Origin: Nitrospinaceae bacterium
GTDB lineage: Bacteria; Nitrospinota; Nitrospinia; Nitrospinales; JACRGP01
NCBI GenBank assembly: GCA_029261555.1
Contig: JAJDBB010000022.1
Span: forward strand, 1 to 51,227
Direction of reading: 5' to 3'
Length of the DNA: 51,227 bases
Every line of letters begins with the position of its first letter. Positions within the stretch are counted from its first letter, which is position 1. The position numbers and the translations under genes are program-made. The notes beneath the pieces were generated by a model. The model was not told the DNA's origin. It saw only the letters and a list, made by a program, of their open reading frames with translations, and did not search any database. This document shows positions 8,273 through 17,913 of the stretch, piece after piece.

Positions 8273-10489
8273 ATGCCACTCAATCCGCCAAAATCGGCGG
8301 GAGGTTGGAACGCCATTTTCTACTCCCTGCGTCTCGCGCTTCGTTCCGGGCCGTTTCAGTTATTAAAAGCCCTGGCCTCAAAAAACGCGTGTAAAACCTG
8401 CGCTCTGGGCATGGGCGGCCAAAAGGGCGGCATGCGCAACGAGTCTGGACGCTTCCCCTCAGTCTGCAACAAATCCGTTCAAGCCCAGTCCTCCGACATG
8501 CAAGCGGGCGTCGACGACGAGTTTTTCGCGCGCCACAGCGTCGCGGAACTTTCTACCTGGACGCCCAGGGAACTGGAACACAGCGGCCGTCTTGTGAGTC
8601 CTCTGATTTGCGAACCCGGCTCGGAACATTACCGACCGATAAGCTGGCCGGAGGCGATGGACCGCTTGGCCGTTAAAATGAAATCCACCTCGCCCGAGCG
8701 TTCTTTCTTTTATTTCAGCGGAAGGTCTTCCAACGAAGCGGGATTCCTCCTGCAATTGTTCGCCCGCGTTTACGGCACCAACAACGTCAACAATTGTTCC
8801 TACTACTGCCACCAGGCGTCCGGCGTGGGGCTGACGCAAAGCTTGGGAACGGGCACGGCGACCATCGAGTTGGAAGATCTGGATCATGCCGACCTGGTGT
8901 TTTTGATCGGCGCCAATCCGCCGTCGAACCATCCGAGATTCATGACGACCTTGATGGAAGTCCGCCGGCGAGGCGGACGGGTGATCGTGGTCAATCCGGC
9001 AAGGGAACGCGGACTGGAAAACTTCAGCGTGCCGTCGGACTGGCGCAGTATGTTGTTCGGTTCCGAAATCGCCAGCAGTTACATCCAGCCAAACATCGGC
9101 GGCGACGTCGCCTTTTGCAAAGGAGTCGCCAAGGCGCTCTTTCAGATAGCCCATAACAATCCCGAAGTCATCGACCGATCCTTCATCGAATCGGCGACGG
9201 AAAATTTTTCAGATTACAAACAAGACGTCGAGAACTCGTCGTGGGAGGATATCGAAAAAGCTTCCGGACTCAGCCAGGAATTATTGCAGGACGTCGCGGA
9301 CCAATACGCCGGCGCCAAAAACACGGTGTTCGCCTGGGCCATGGGGCTGACCCATCACGCCCACGGGGTGGCCAATGTGCAGTCCATCGTCAACCTCGCG
9401 TTGTTGCGCGGCATGGCGGGCAGGCCGCACGCGGGCTTGCTTCCCCTGCGCGGACACAGCAACGTCCAGGGCATGGGTTCCATGGGGGTGGCTCCTCAAT
9501 TGAAGAAAGCGGTGTTTGACAATCTGGAATCGCTGTACGGGATCGCGCTTCCCAAAACGCCGGGACGGGACACGCTGGCCTGCATGCAGGCAGCGCGGGA
9601 AGGGAAATTTGATTTCGCCTGGAACCTGGGAGGAAATTTATACGGCTCGAATCCGGATTCGCGTTTTGCACAAGAGGCGCTTTCTAAAATTGATTTCACC
9701 CTCTACATGAACACCACTCTCAACCAGAGCCATTTTCTTGGACGCGGGAAAACCAGTTTGATCCTGCCCGTATTGGCGCGAGACGAAGAGCCGGAGCCGA
9801 CCACGCAGGAGAGCATGTTCAGTTATGTGCGCATGAGCGACGGCGGACCGGCGCGTCATAAAGGGCCGCGTAGCGAGGCGAGCATAATTGTCGAAACGGC
9901 GGAGCGTGTGGCGCCGGACGTATCCATCCCATGGAGCGATTTTAAAAGCGCGGCAGGCGTCCGGAAAACCATCGGCGCAATCATTCCCGGTTTTGAAAAA
10001 TTAAAGGACATGGACAAAAGCCGCGAGGAGTTCCATATCGCTGGGAGGATTTTGCATCAACCCCAATTCCCCACCGCCAACGGCAAGGCAAAATTCAAAG
10101 TCTGCCCGACCGCTTGCTTTAAAAACGAAAAGCGCGAGGCAAATCAGTTCAAACTGATGACGGTTCGTTCCGAGGGCCAGTTCAACACGGTGGTGTACGA
10201 AACCGAAGACAAGTACCGGGGAATCCAAGCGCGAAACGTGGTCCTGATGAATCCCGTGGACATTGAGAAATTGGGCATGAAGGAAAATGATCGGGTGACC
10301 GTGGGCAGTAGCGCGGGTGAACTGGACGCGCAAGTTCTCCTGCCCTACCCCATCAAGGCGGGGAATATAATGATGTATTATCCGGAGGCCAACGTTCTGG
10401 TCCCATTGGAGTGCGACGCACAATCCAAAACTCCGTCGTTTAAATCAGTAGACGTCCGGGTGGAGAAAGAAACGGCAAAGGCGGGTTGA
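8273..10489 (+). CDS. FdhF/YdeP-family molybdopterin oxidoreductase
   Basis: A 738-residue cytoplasmic enzyme (no Tat or Sec signal). The N-terminus (NPPKSAGGWNAIFYSL, then CKTCALGMGG) and the segment CSYYCHQASGVGL match the YdeP branch of the formate-dehydrogenase-H superfamily. Cys179, followed by His, aligns with the molybdenum-coordinating Sec/Cys of FdhF. GANPPSNHPR and VNPARERGLE belong to the MGD-binding domains, and the C-terminal VLMNPVDIEKLGM is the molydopterin-dinucleotide-binding fold. The N-terminal four-Cys Fe-S motif of true formate dehydrogenases is absent; only CxxC is seen. No electron-transfer subunit or fdhD is adjacent, and the substrate is unknown. E. coli YdeP is linked to acid resistance. 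It converges with the next gene. Confidence 0.9.
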   Translation: MPLNPPKSAGGWNAIFYSLRLALRSGPFQLLKALASKNACKTCALGMGGQKGGMRNESGRFPSVCNKSVQAQSSDMQAGVDDEFFARHSVAELSTWTPRELEHSGRLVSPLICEPGSEHYRPISWPEAMDRLAVKMKSTSPERSFFYFSGRSSNEAGFLLQLFARVYGTNNVNNCSYYCHQASGVGLTQSLGTGTATIELEDLDHADLVFLIGANPPSNHPRFMTTLMEVRRRGGRVIVVNPARERGLENFSVPSDWRSMLFGSEIASSYIQPNIGGDVAFCKGVAKALFQIAHNNPEVIDRSFIESATENFSDYKQDVENSSWEDIEKASGLSQELLQDVADQYAGAKNTVFAWAMGLTHHAHGVANVQSIVNLALLRGMAGRPHAGLLPLRGHSNVQGMGSMGVAPQLKKAVFDNLESLYGIALPKTPGRDTLACMQAAREGKFDFAWNLGGNLYGSNPDSRFAQEALSKIDFTLYMNTTLNQSHFLGRGKTSLILPVLARDEEPEPTTQESMFSYVRMSDGGPARHKGPRSEASIIVETAERVAPDVSIPWSDFKSAAGVRKTIGAIIPGFEKLKDMDKSREEFHIAGRILHQPQFPTANGKAKFKVCPTACFKNEKREANQFKLMTVRSEGQFNTVVYETEDKYRGIQARNVVLMNPVDIEKLGMKENDRVTVGSSAGELDAQVLLPYPIKAGNIMMYYPEANVLVPLECDAQSKTPSFKSVDVRVEKETAKAG

Positions 10490-10492
10490 ATC

Positions 10493-11959
10493 CTAAACTA
10501 CCGCTCGAGCGGGTTCGGGTTTGGATTCTGGAACTACGGCCTCGGCAACGGGTTCCGGGGCAACGGTCTCTTTCATCAATATCCAGTGATAAAAACGCAT
10601 CAACAAAAACTTAAGATGGCGCAAACTGCGGATGCCCATAAGATTCCGTATCAGAACATTGGGGCGCAAATGGAATTGAAGAAACGCGCGGCGTTTCAAA
10701 CTGAGCAATTCTTCCCTCTCAATTCCCAGAGGCACATAGGCGGCGCTCATAAAATAAAAATTATCCCAATCGACTTTTTTGATTTCTCCGCTCTCTTCCA
10801 ATAAGCGATAACTTTCCGTACCCGGCAGAGGCAGGTAAGTGAAAAAATTGGCGCGAATCAAGGGAAGGTCCATCGACAGGCGAATGGTCTCGTTCATCGT
10901 GTCCAGAGTTTCGCCGGGAAATCCTAGAATGAAAAACGCCGCAATATCCAACCCGTTTTTCCGAATGCGCTCGACGTCTCCGCGGATCTTCGCGACCGTG
11001 GTGCCTTTCTTCATGATCTTCAATATCTTGTCGTTTCCGGATTCTATGGCGACGCTCACCAGGTAAAGCCCCGCCTTCTTGAGCAACTGTAACAACTCGT
11101 CGTCCAGATAATCCATGCGAATACCGTTGGGCATGGCGAGGCTGACATCCAGTTGCAGGCTGATGATTCCACGAACAATATCCTTGGCGTATTCGATGTC
11201 CTGAGTGAAGTTGTCGTCCACGATGTGGAATTCGCGGATTCCATAATCATCGTAAAGCCGTTGAATATTTCTTAAAACGTATTCCCTGGAATGGTGACGC
11301 AATTTTTTTCCAGACAAATTCGGGGCCGAGCAAAACGTGCAAGCATACGGGCACCCTCTGGTCGTTATGATGGGAGCGATGGGGAATTTTCTGAAAAAAG
11401 CGCCGTGCTGGGCTTCGGGGTAATTTTCTGGATGTATCAGATCCCAGGCAGGGTCGCCCAGGGAATCCAAATCCTGCTCCATTTCTTGCGAATTGAATAC
11501 CGTTTCTGTATCGCGTTTCCAGATCAAACCGGGGACGTCTGAAAAATCGGCTTCCGCATTGGACTCCAAAAGATCGCAAAAAACGGGAAACCCGATTTCC
11601 GCTTCTCCGGCGAACCCGAAATCCAAATTGCTTTCAAGATTTTTAAACGCTTGTTCGGGGTCGCTGGAAATATGCGCCCCGCCAACCAAGGTAACTATTT
11701 TGGGATCGATTTCTTTTATGGAAGCGAGAATGGCGCGTACGTTGCGTATGTCGAAGGTGTAACATTGGATTCCGATCAGGTCGGGTTTATACTTTCCGAC
11801 GATCTGTTGGCCAAATTTTTCCGGAGGGATTCTATCCTTAATGCAATCAATAATATGGACTTCGTGACGCGCGCGCACTTTCTGCGCCAGATAGGCCAGC
11901 CCGAGGGAAGGTTGAATATGGTCGCTTAAGTTGTTGGGCTTGACCAGTAGTATTTTCAC
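10493..11959 (-). CDS. B12-binding-domain radical SAM protein
   Basis: A 488-residue protein with an N-terminal cobalamin-binding Rossmann domain (MKILLVKPNN ... IGIQCYTFD ... LVGGAHISSDPE, residues 1-130) and a radical SAM domain with CPYACTFC (Cys203, 207, 210; CX3CX2C). The later segments VDDNFTQDIEYAK and FFILGFPGET are typical of the BchE/P-methylase-like class. This class performs methylations and cyclisations on lipids, tetrapyrroles or antibiotics; the substrate cannot be read from context. It ends four bases from the convergent oxidoreductase stop, without a visible terminator between them. The start lies at a clear MKILLVKP. Confidence 0.9.
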   Translation of the reverse strand: MKILLVKPNNLSDHIQPSLGLAYLAQKVRARHEVHIIDCIKDRIPPEKFGQQIVGKYKPDLIGIQCYTFDIRNVRAILASIKEIDPKIVTLVGGAHISSDPEQAFKNLESNLDFGFAGEAEIGFPVFCDLLESNAEADFSDVPGLIWKRDTETVFNSQEMEQDLDSLGDPAWDLIHPENYPEAQHGAFFRKFPIAPIITTRGCPYACTFCSAPNLSGKKLRHHSREYVLRNIQRLYDDYGIREFHIVDDNFTQDIEYAKDIVRGIISLQLDVSLAMPNGIRMDYLDDELLQLLKKAGLYLVSVAIESGNDKILKIMKKGTTVAKIRGDVERIRKNGLDIAAFFILGFPGETLDTMNETIRLSMDLPLIRANFFTYLPLPGTESYRLLEESGEIKKVDWDNFYFMSAAYVPLGIEREELLSLKRRAFLQFHLRPNVLIRNLMGIRSLRHLKFLLMRFYHWILMKETVAPEPVAEAVVPESKPEPARAVV

Positions 11960-12042
11960 GGAATAATTGCCGCTCCCGAAAAATTTGGAGAACTAAATAT
12001 ATTATTATGAGAACACAGGCTGGTAGGGGGATCAAACTTATT

Positions 12043-12864
12043 TCACGCGAAAAATTTTACCTTCCGCAAGCGGGCAAAATACAAGGCAAAAACCAGCGCA
12101 ATTAAAACGAATGCATGCGCCCACAACCGCCCAGCCTGGAACGGAAAACCAAAGTCGACGGCCCCGTTGACGTGTCCGGCATAATGCTTCATCAACTGCC
12201 CGTATTCAATCATGAGGTGCACGGGATAACTTCCCGGCGCCATGGGGTCCGGCTTTTGTAGGGGAACCTCAAATGCCTTCTCCTCCCCGCCTCTCAAAGT
12301 GAACCCCAGCATTCCTTTAAATTTGTCGGCCTTCAGCCCCTTGGGCAAATGCAACATCATCTGAATATTTTTGAACGACGACGATGAGTTTTTGAGGACG
12401 ATCTTGAGAAAGCTGTTCCCCTCCCTTTCTTCGGCAAGTATCTCTCCTTCAATAGCTGATTCCAGAGCTTCCTTGTAATAAAAGGAATCGACATGCATTT
12501 GCATCCGACGCGCGGATTCCGTTTCGTCCGCTTTATAATCGACGCCGATCATTATCGGATACCGTCCCACGCGAAGCACGGGAGGATGATTGTCGTTTGT
12601 GAGGGATATTTTTGCTCCCGCCTCCAACTTCGGAATCGCGGGCGCCATGAACTTTGAATGATGAAAATGGAACATGGGGCGAACGTCATACAAGGTTTGC
12701 CTTCCCGCATTTTTCAAATCCAAAACAATCTTTACCTTGCCGTCTTCGGAGACCTCGGACAGGGTGGAAATATCCAGCAAGCCCTTGTCTTCCGCCTCGG
12801 CCTGACCCGCCAGAGCGCAGAAAAACAACGCCGCCGTCAATCCATGTTGCCACTTAACGTTCAT
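12043..12864 (-). CDS. Exported protein with C-terminal membrane anchor, unknown function
   Basis: A 273-residue protein not recognised with confidence. It has a signal peptide (HGLTAALFFCALAGQAEA), two beta-rich stretches resembling CARDB/NEW3-type Ig folds (VKIVLDLKNAGRQTLYDVRP; FLKIVLKNSSSSFKNIQMML), and a single C-terminal transmembrane helix (AHAFVLIALVFALYFARL) followed by a basic tail. This implies a periplasmic domain anchored in the inner membrane. It is divergent from the DUF4175-like/MoxR cluster across 96 bases, so a shared control region and a joint role at the membrane are plausible but unproven. Confidence 0.7.
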   Translation of the reverse strand: MNVKWQHGLTAALFFCALAGQAEAEDKGLLDISTLSEVSEDGKVKIVLDLKNAGRQTLYDVRPMFHFHHSKFMAPAIPKLEAGAKISLTNDNHPPVLRVGRYPIMIGVDYKADETESARRMQMHVDSFYYKEALESAIEGEILAEEREGNSFLKIVLKNSSSSFKNIQMMLHLPKGLKADKFKGMLGFTLRGGEEKAFEVPLQKPDPMAPGSYPVHLMIEYGQLMKHYAGHVNGAVDFGFPFQAGRLWAHAFVLIALVFALYFARLRKVKFFA

Positions 12865-12960
12865 CCAACCGTCGTCCCGTTTTCAAAGCCTTGTTTGGCG
12901 TCATTGAAGGATTAAATGTAATACAATGAAACTGGGGTTAAGCGCCCATGGTTAAATTAT

Positions 12961-15900
12961 ATGAAACTTCCCGATTCAATATATAAAATTCTTCAGAACG
13001 CCCGGAGCCGGCGCTCCGCTGCGCTGGCGCTGAACGGCGTATTTTTGCTCGCCGCCCTGCTGATTTGCGGCTACCTGGTCGCCAACTCATATTCCTACTT
13101 TTTTCTCGACGCGAGAAAATTTGCCTCGCCCTATGCAGTGGGTTTGTTATTAGCCGCCGGCTATATTCTCTATCGTTATTTTATTAACGGAGCGTTTTCC
13201 AGGCTTAGCGACGACCAGACGGCGCTTCTGATAGAGCAAAACCACTCGACGCTGAAAAATTACCTGGTCAACGCCTGCCAGTTAAACCGTCTTCTAAACA
13301 GCCCCAGGGGAAATCAGGAAACTTCTTCCGGATTTATCAAGGAGTTGGCGGTTCAAACGGAATCCAGAGTCGACGCCGTCCAGTCCCTTAAGGTGGCGGA
13401 CGCCGGTCAACTGAAAAAAAATCGCAACCTGTTTTTGGTTTCGCTGACTGTCCTTGCGGTCGCTGTATTGGCCGCGCCGGATTTTATATCCAAGGGATAT
13501 AAAAATTTCATTTCCAATCAAAACCCAAATACACAAGCCAAGTCTCAAAATTCATCCGGGAAAAGCGTTTCGCCGCCGCCCCTTCCCGCTTACCGCATCG
13601 AGGAATTGTCGCTGGCATATAACTACCCGGCCTATACCGGCCTGCCGCAAAAAACGGTTCATCCCTCCGACGGACGCGTCCTGGCCTTGCCGGGAACAGA
13701 AGTCCTGATAAAAGTAAAAACCAACCTGCCTCTTTCCAAAGCGTCTCTGGTTCTTAACCGCGACGCGGAATATTCCACCCGGCAAACGGACCCTCAGGCT
13801 TTCGAAGGCCAGTTCCTGAACCAACAACCGGGTTTCTATCAATTCCAAATCCAGTCTCCCGACCGACAAACGGTTTTACTTCCGGAAAAATATCCAATCG
13901 TCATGGACAAGGACCAAACGCCGCGAATCGTATTGTTCGTTTTGAATCCCAAACCCGTTTATTACGCGGACCACAAGATTGAGTTATCGTTTGAAGGCTC
14001 CGACGATTTTGGAATCAAACGCGTGGACCTGATCGCCGACGTTAACGGCAAACTGCATAAAATTCCCGTTAAAAGCGTGAAGGACCAGACAACCATGTTG
14101 CAGGAAAACTTTTCCTGGAATCTGGCGCCGCTGAATCTGGGTCCAGCGGACACCGTTCAATATTATTTCGAGATTCAGGACAACGACAATATTCTGGGGC
14201 CCAACGTCGGCCAATCGGAAGTCATTTCATTTTCCATTTTCGACGCGCAAAAGGAACGTGAAGACTTGATCGCCTTGCAAGACGAATTGGTGGAACGCAT
14301 GATCGCGCTTTTGTCCCATACCTTGGTGGGCGACGCGACGCATTTCCAGGGTCCGCCCCCGGGCGTCGCGGTATTAAAAACGTTTATTACCAGAAGCGCA
14401 GATCAACTCATTGAGATCATCAACCTTGCCCAGGCCATTCAGACGCAGGCCAAAAACATTCCCAGTTTTCCGCAGTCATATAGAACGCTTTTGACCAATA
14501 TCGTAAACGGGTTAAACAAAATTCGCGAACAACAGATAACCGCTCTCGATCAGTTGAACAGGGAAGAAGGGCGTACGCGGCCCATCTCCTTTGGACTCCC
14601 CCCCGCCGCCGCCATTAACAATCGTCTGATCGCCCATCTGGAAAAAGATATTATATTTTTGGTCAAAATTTCCAACCGGCAAAAAATGGACCAGGTGATG
14701 GACATGAAAAAAGACCTGAACCAACTGGCGGAGGAATTAAAAAAGGCGTTCGAAAAGGCAAAAAATCAAAAGTCAGAATTCAATCGCCAGGATTTCAAAG
14801 CCAAGCTCGAAAAACTCAAGGAAACGCTCGGAAAAATCATGGAACAACTGGGACGACAAACCCAGGCCCTGCCGGACGAATTTTTAAATCCGGAGGCCTT
14901 CAAGCGCATGGATTTGGAAAATCTCGACGCCTCGCTGGAAAAACTCATGGACCTGGTTAACCAGGGCAAAATGGAAGAAGCCCTGAATGAAATGGAAGAA
15001 TTGTCGAAGGAACTTCAAACGCTTTCCAGCCAACTCAACCAGGCGGACTCGGATATGGACGAGTTGGTGGACATGAAAACCATGGAAAAACTGGAAAACT
15101 CGCTGGAGGAAATTCGCGGATTGGAGAAGGCTCAAAAAAATCTCCTGGAAGAAACCATGAAGATCAATCAGTCCCTGCGCCAGGCTCAATCCAGGGAATT
15201 TGAGGACTCGCTCAAGGAGTTTTTCGATTCATTGAGAAAGGACGTCGAACAAATCCTGGGTATTTTGAACTCCGACCGGGAGTTCCTGAATTCCCACCGC
15301 GTCATGAAAATTTTTCACGCGCTATTGGCTAAAGAAGCGGCGTTGAATTCGGCAATCAACGACCTGAGGCAGAAAACAGTCGACGCGGAAAAATCCGACT
15401 CCCTCGAAAAAAGTTTTCAAACGTTGAATGAAGCGCGTAAGGAATCGGCGACGATCCATGCGGAGCTGGACGCCCTGCGAGTCTTCATGGCGCACCGCTT
15501 TCAGGAAGGCCTTCCGCAACTTTTCGAACGCTATAACGCGCTGGAGGAATTCACGCGTATGCAGGATTTGCCGGAATTCAATTCGCTGTTCAAGAACACC
15601 TATCCTGAAATCCTGCGGTGGAACAACCGTCTGCGCATGTCGCACAACACCCGCGAGGACGTGGCCGGCCGGTTAAACCAGGACCTGCGGGACATAGCGG
15701 CGCTCAATACGGAAATCTCCAAAAAGCTGGGAACCATGAAACGCAATTTGGACCAAAGCCTTCAGGCGCTGGTCGGACCGAAGGACGTAGAAAAAATGAA
15801 GGCCTTGTCCGAGCAGCAAAAAAACCTGGGCGCAAAAACCAAGGATCTTGCGGAAGACTTTTTTAAGATGACGCGGGAAAACCCCATGCTCACTCAGGAA

Positions 15901-16296
15901 CTGGGTTTGAAGATGGGAGGCGGGAGCCGCCACATGCAACAGGCGGAAAAGAATCTCAACCAGCAGAAAGTTTCCGAAAGCATTCAATCCGAAAATCGGG
16001 CCTTGGAAAAACTGGCCGAGACCCGCGATTTGCTGGAACAAATGAAAAACGCGCAAAATCAAAACGGCGGACAAGCGCGCCAACAAAGCTCCATTCAATT
16101 GGGAACCGGACGCGGCAAGGACCAGCGCCTGGGCGGCTCCGCCCGGATGCAACGGGAAAAGGTGCAACTGCCCTCGGAAGATCAGTACCAGGTTCCCGGC
16201 GAATTCCGCAACGATATTCTCAAAGCCATGAAAAACTCCTTCCCCCGGAAGTACGAACGCCTGGTCGGGGAATACTATAAGGAACTGGTGAAATGA
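12961..16296 (+). CDS. DUF4175-like large membrane coiled-coil protein
   Basis: An 1111-residue protein. Transmembrane helices at about residues 21-41, 57-74 and 156-172 are followed by a periplasmic beta-rich segment (about 210-420, with IELSFEGSDDFGIKRVDLIA), and then a very long, charged, Gln/Lys/Glu-rich coiled-coil region to near residue 1080 (MDELVDMKTMEKLENSLEEI). The layout resembles DUF4175-type proteins encoded beside MoxR/aerotolerance genes. The tail (PGEFRNDILKAMKNSFPRKY) recurs at the end of such proteins. ATG 12961 lacks a strong Shine-Dalgarno sequence. The stop overlaps the next start by ATGA, so translation is probably coupled. The role is unknown; an envelope-spanning scaffold is an inference. 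Confidence 0.75.
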   Translation: MKLPDSIYKILQNARSRRSAALALNGVFLLAALLICGYLVANSYSYFFLDARKFASPYAVGLLLAAGYILYRYFINGAFSRLSDDQTALLIEQNHSTLKNYLVNACQLNRLLNSPRGNQETSSGFIKELAVQTESRVDAVQSLKVADAGQLKKNRNLFLVSLTVLAVAVLAAPDFISKGYKNFISNQNPNTQAKSQNSSGKSVSPPPLPAYRIEELSLAYNYPAYTGLPQKTVHPSDGRVLALPGTEVLIKVKTNLPLSKASLVLNRDAEYSTRQTDPQAFEGQFLNQQPGFYQFQIQSPDRQTVLLPEKYPIVMDKDQTPRIVLFVLNPKPVYYADHKIELSFEGSDDFGIKRVDLIADVNGKLHKIPVKSVKDQTTMLQENFSWNLAPLNLGPADTVQYYFEIQDNDNILGPNVGQSEVISFSIFDAQKEREDLIALQDELVERMIALLSHTLVGDATHFQGPPPGVAVLKTFITRSADQLIEIINLAQAIQTQAKNIPSFPQSYRTLLTNIVNGLNKIREQQITALDQLNREEGRTRPISFGLPPAAAINNRLIAHLEKDIIFLVKISNRQKMDQVMDMKKDLNQLAEELKKAFEKAKNQKSEFNRQDFKAKLEKLKETLGKIMEQLGRQTQALPDEFLNPEAFKRMDLENLDASLEKLMDLVNQGKMEEALNEMEELSKELQTLSSQLNQADSDMDELVDMKTMEKLENSLEEIRGLEKAQKNLLEETMKINQSLRQAQSREFEDSLKEFFDSLRKDVEQILGILNSDREFLNSHRVMKIFHALLAKEAALNSAINDLRQKTVDAEKSDSLEKSFQTLNEARKESATIHAELDALRVFMAHRFQEGLPQLFERYNALEEFTRMQDLPEFNSLFKNTYPEILRWNNRLRMSHNTREDVAGRLNQDLRDIAALNTEISKKLGTMKRNLDQSLQALVGPKDVEKMKALSEQQKNLGAKTKDLAEDFFKMTRENPMLTQELGLKMGGGSRHMQQAEKNLNQQKVSESIQSENRALEKLAETRDLLEQMKNAQNQNGGQARQQSSIQLGTGRGKDQRLGGSARMQREKVQLPSEDQYQVPGEFRNDILKAMKNSFPRKYERLVGEYYKELVK

Positions 16297-17846
16297 AAAC
16301 GCTTCTGACGGCCTGTTTGATCTGGGCGGCAATGACTGTTCCATCCAACGCGCAGGTCGACACGGACCGGGTTCGGCAAGCTTATTCCTATATCGACCAG
16401 TGGCGAGTCGAAGAAGCGGAAGCGCTGACGCGGGAACTTCTAAAAAACTATCCCGATTCCGGCGACGTCCATTTCCTCAACGCGCGCGTACAGTTTTATA
16501 AGGGAAGGTATCGATACGCTCAAAAGATTTTGCAAGGAGTGGACGATCATTCCCCGATGGTGAAGGCGTTCAAAAAGCTCGTGAACAATACCGTCGCCGC
16601 CGCCGGCGATTTCGTTTCCGAAGAGTCCGAACATTTCATCTACCGCTACCGTGACGGGCGCGATCAAATCCTGGTCCACTACGCCCGCGAAGTTCTGGAA
16701 CGCTCCTACCAGGTTTTGGGCGACCTGTTCGACGTCCGCCCCGAGGAGAAAATTATCGTGGAATTTTATCCCGACCGCGAACCCTTCTCGCGCATTTCTC
16801 CGCTAACGATGCAGGACATCGTCACCTCGGGAACCGTCGCCCTGTGCAAGTACAACCGCCTGACGATCATCTCCCCGGCTTCGCTGGTCCGGGGCTACAA
16901 CTGGATGGATACCCTGAGCCACGAGTTCATCCATTACCTCATGGCCAAAAAAACTTACAACAACCTTCCCCTATGGTTCAACGAAGGCGTCGCAAAACAT
17001 TATGAGTCGCGCTGGCGGGAAGAAAAGAATTCCGCCTCCATGGCGCCAGTCATGGAAAACGTTCTGGCGCGCGGCCTTAAAAATGATTACCTGGTGCGCC
17101 TGGAGGACATGTCCCCTTCCCTCGCAAAGCTTAAAAAAGCCGAGGACGTGCATCTCGCCTACGCGCAGGTGGCCACGATGGCGGATTATCTTGTTTCTAT
17201 CATCGGCGAAAAACAATTGCCGGTATTTTTGGACGAGTTGAAGGCCAACCCTTCCTTCCCCGTCGCGCTGGAAAAACATACGGGGAAAACTCTGGCGCAA
17301 TTTCAAACTGATTGGCGAGGCTTCGTAAAAAGTAAAAAGCTGACCGTGATTCCCGGACTCAAGATTCTGGCGTTTAAATTTAAAAACGACCGAGACGCCT
17401 TGCAGGACGAAAAGGATTACGACGAAATAGAAACTAAATCGTCACGCGACAAGGCCTTCCTCGGGGACATTTTAAAATCCAGAAACTACGTCCAGGCCGC
17501 GATTCTTGAGTATCAAAAAGCCATCGAAGAATCCCCCACCCTGTCGCCCATTCTTCACAACAAACTCGCTGGAACCCATATCCTGATTAAAGAATACGCG
17601 CGCGCAGAAACTCTTCTCCGGGAAAGCCTGAGCTACTATCCGGAATTCCACACCACGCTGACCAACCTCGGCGAGTTGTATTTTATTAAGGAAGACTACG
17701 AGAGGGCCGAAGAGTATTTTGAAAAAGCCGCGAGGCTCAACCCCTTCAATCCACTGGTGCGGCAACGCCTGATCGCGGTGAACAAAAAACTGGGACGAGA
17801 CAAGATCGTCAAGTTGCAAGTTAAGTTGTTCCGTCAAATAGAATAG
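16293..17846 (+). CDS. Exported MA-type zinc peptidase with TPR repeats
   Basis: A 517-residue protein with a signal peptide (MKTLLTACLIWAAMTVPSNA). Residues 210-214 are HEFIH, and the downstream WFNEGVAKHYES (Glu231) supplies the third zinc ligand, as in gluzincins of the Peptidase_MA-like family. TPR-like helices flank it: residues 30-100, and 385-510 (NKLAGTHILIKEYARAETLL, NLGELYFIKEDYERAEEYFE). It is translationally coupled to the DUF4175-like gene and lies 67 bases upstream of moxR. The peptidase is probably active in the periplasm; the substrate is unknown. A role in maturing or policing an envelope complex built by its neighbours is an inference. Confidence 0.85.
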   Translation: MKTLLTACLIWAAMTVPSNAQVDTDRVRQAYSYIDQWRVEEAEALTRELLKNYPDSGDVHFLNARVQFYKGRYRYAQKILQGVDDHSPMVKAFKKLVNNTVAAAGDFVSEESEHFIYRYRDGRDQILVHYAREVLERSYQVLGDLFDVRPEEKIIVEFYPDREPFSRISPLTMQDIVTSGTVALCKYNRLTIISPASLVRGYNWMDTLSHEFIHYLMAKKTYNNLPLWFNEGVAKHYESRWREEKNSASMAPVMENVLARGLKNDYLVRLEDMSPSLAKLKKAEDVHLAYAQVATMADYLVSIIGEKQLPVFLDELKANPSFPVALEKHTGKTLAQFQTDWRGFVKSKKLTVIPGLKILAFKFKNDRDALQDEKDYDEIETKSSRDKAFLGDILKSRNYVQAAILEYQKAIEESPTLSPILHNKLAGTHILIKEYARAETLLRESLSYYPEFHTTLTNLGELYFIKEDYERAEEYFEKAARLNPFNPLVRQRLIAVNKKLGRDKIVKLQVKLFRQIE

Positions 17847-17913
17847 ATTACAATCCGAATTTTTGTGAGCGCCCTCGGCAAATCGAGCAAACAATTTTAT
17901 TCGCGAGCTATTT

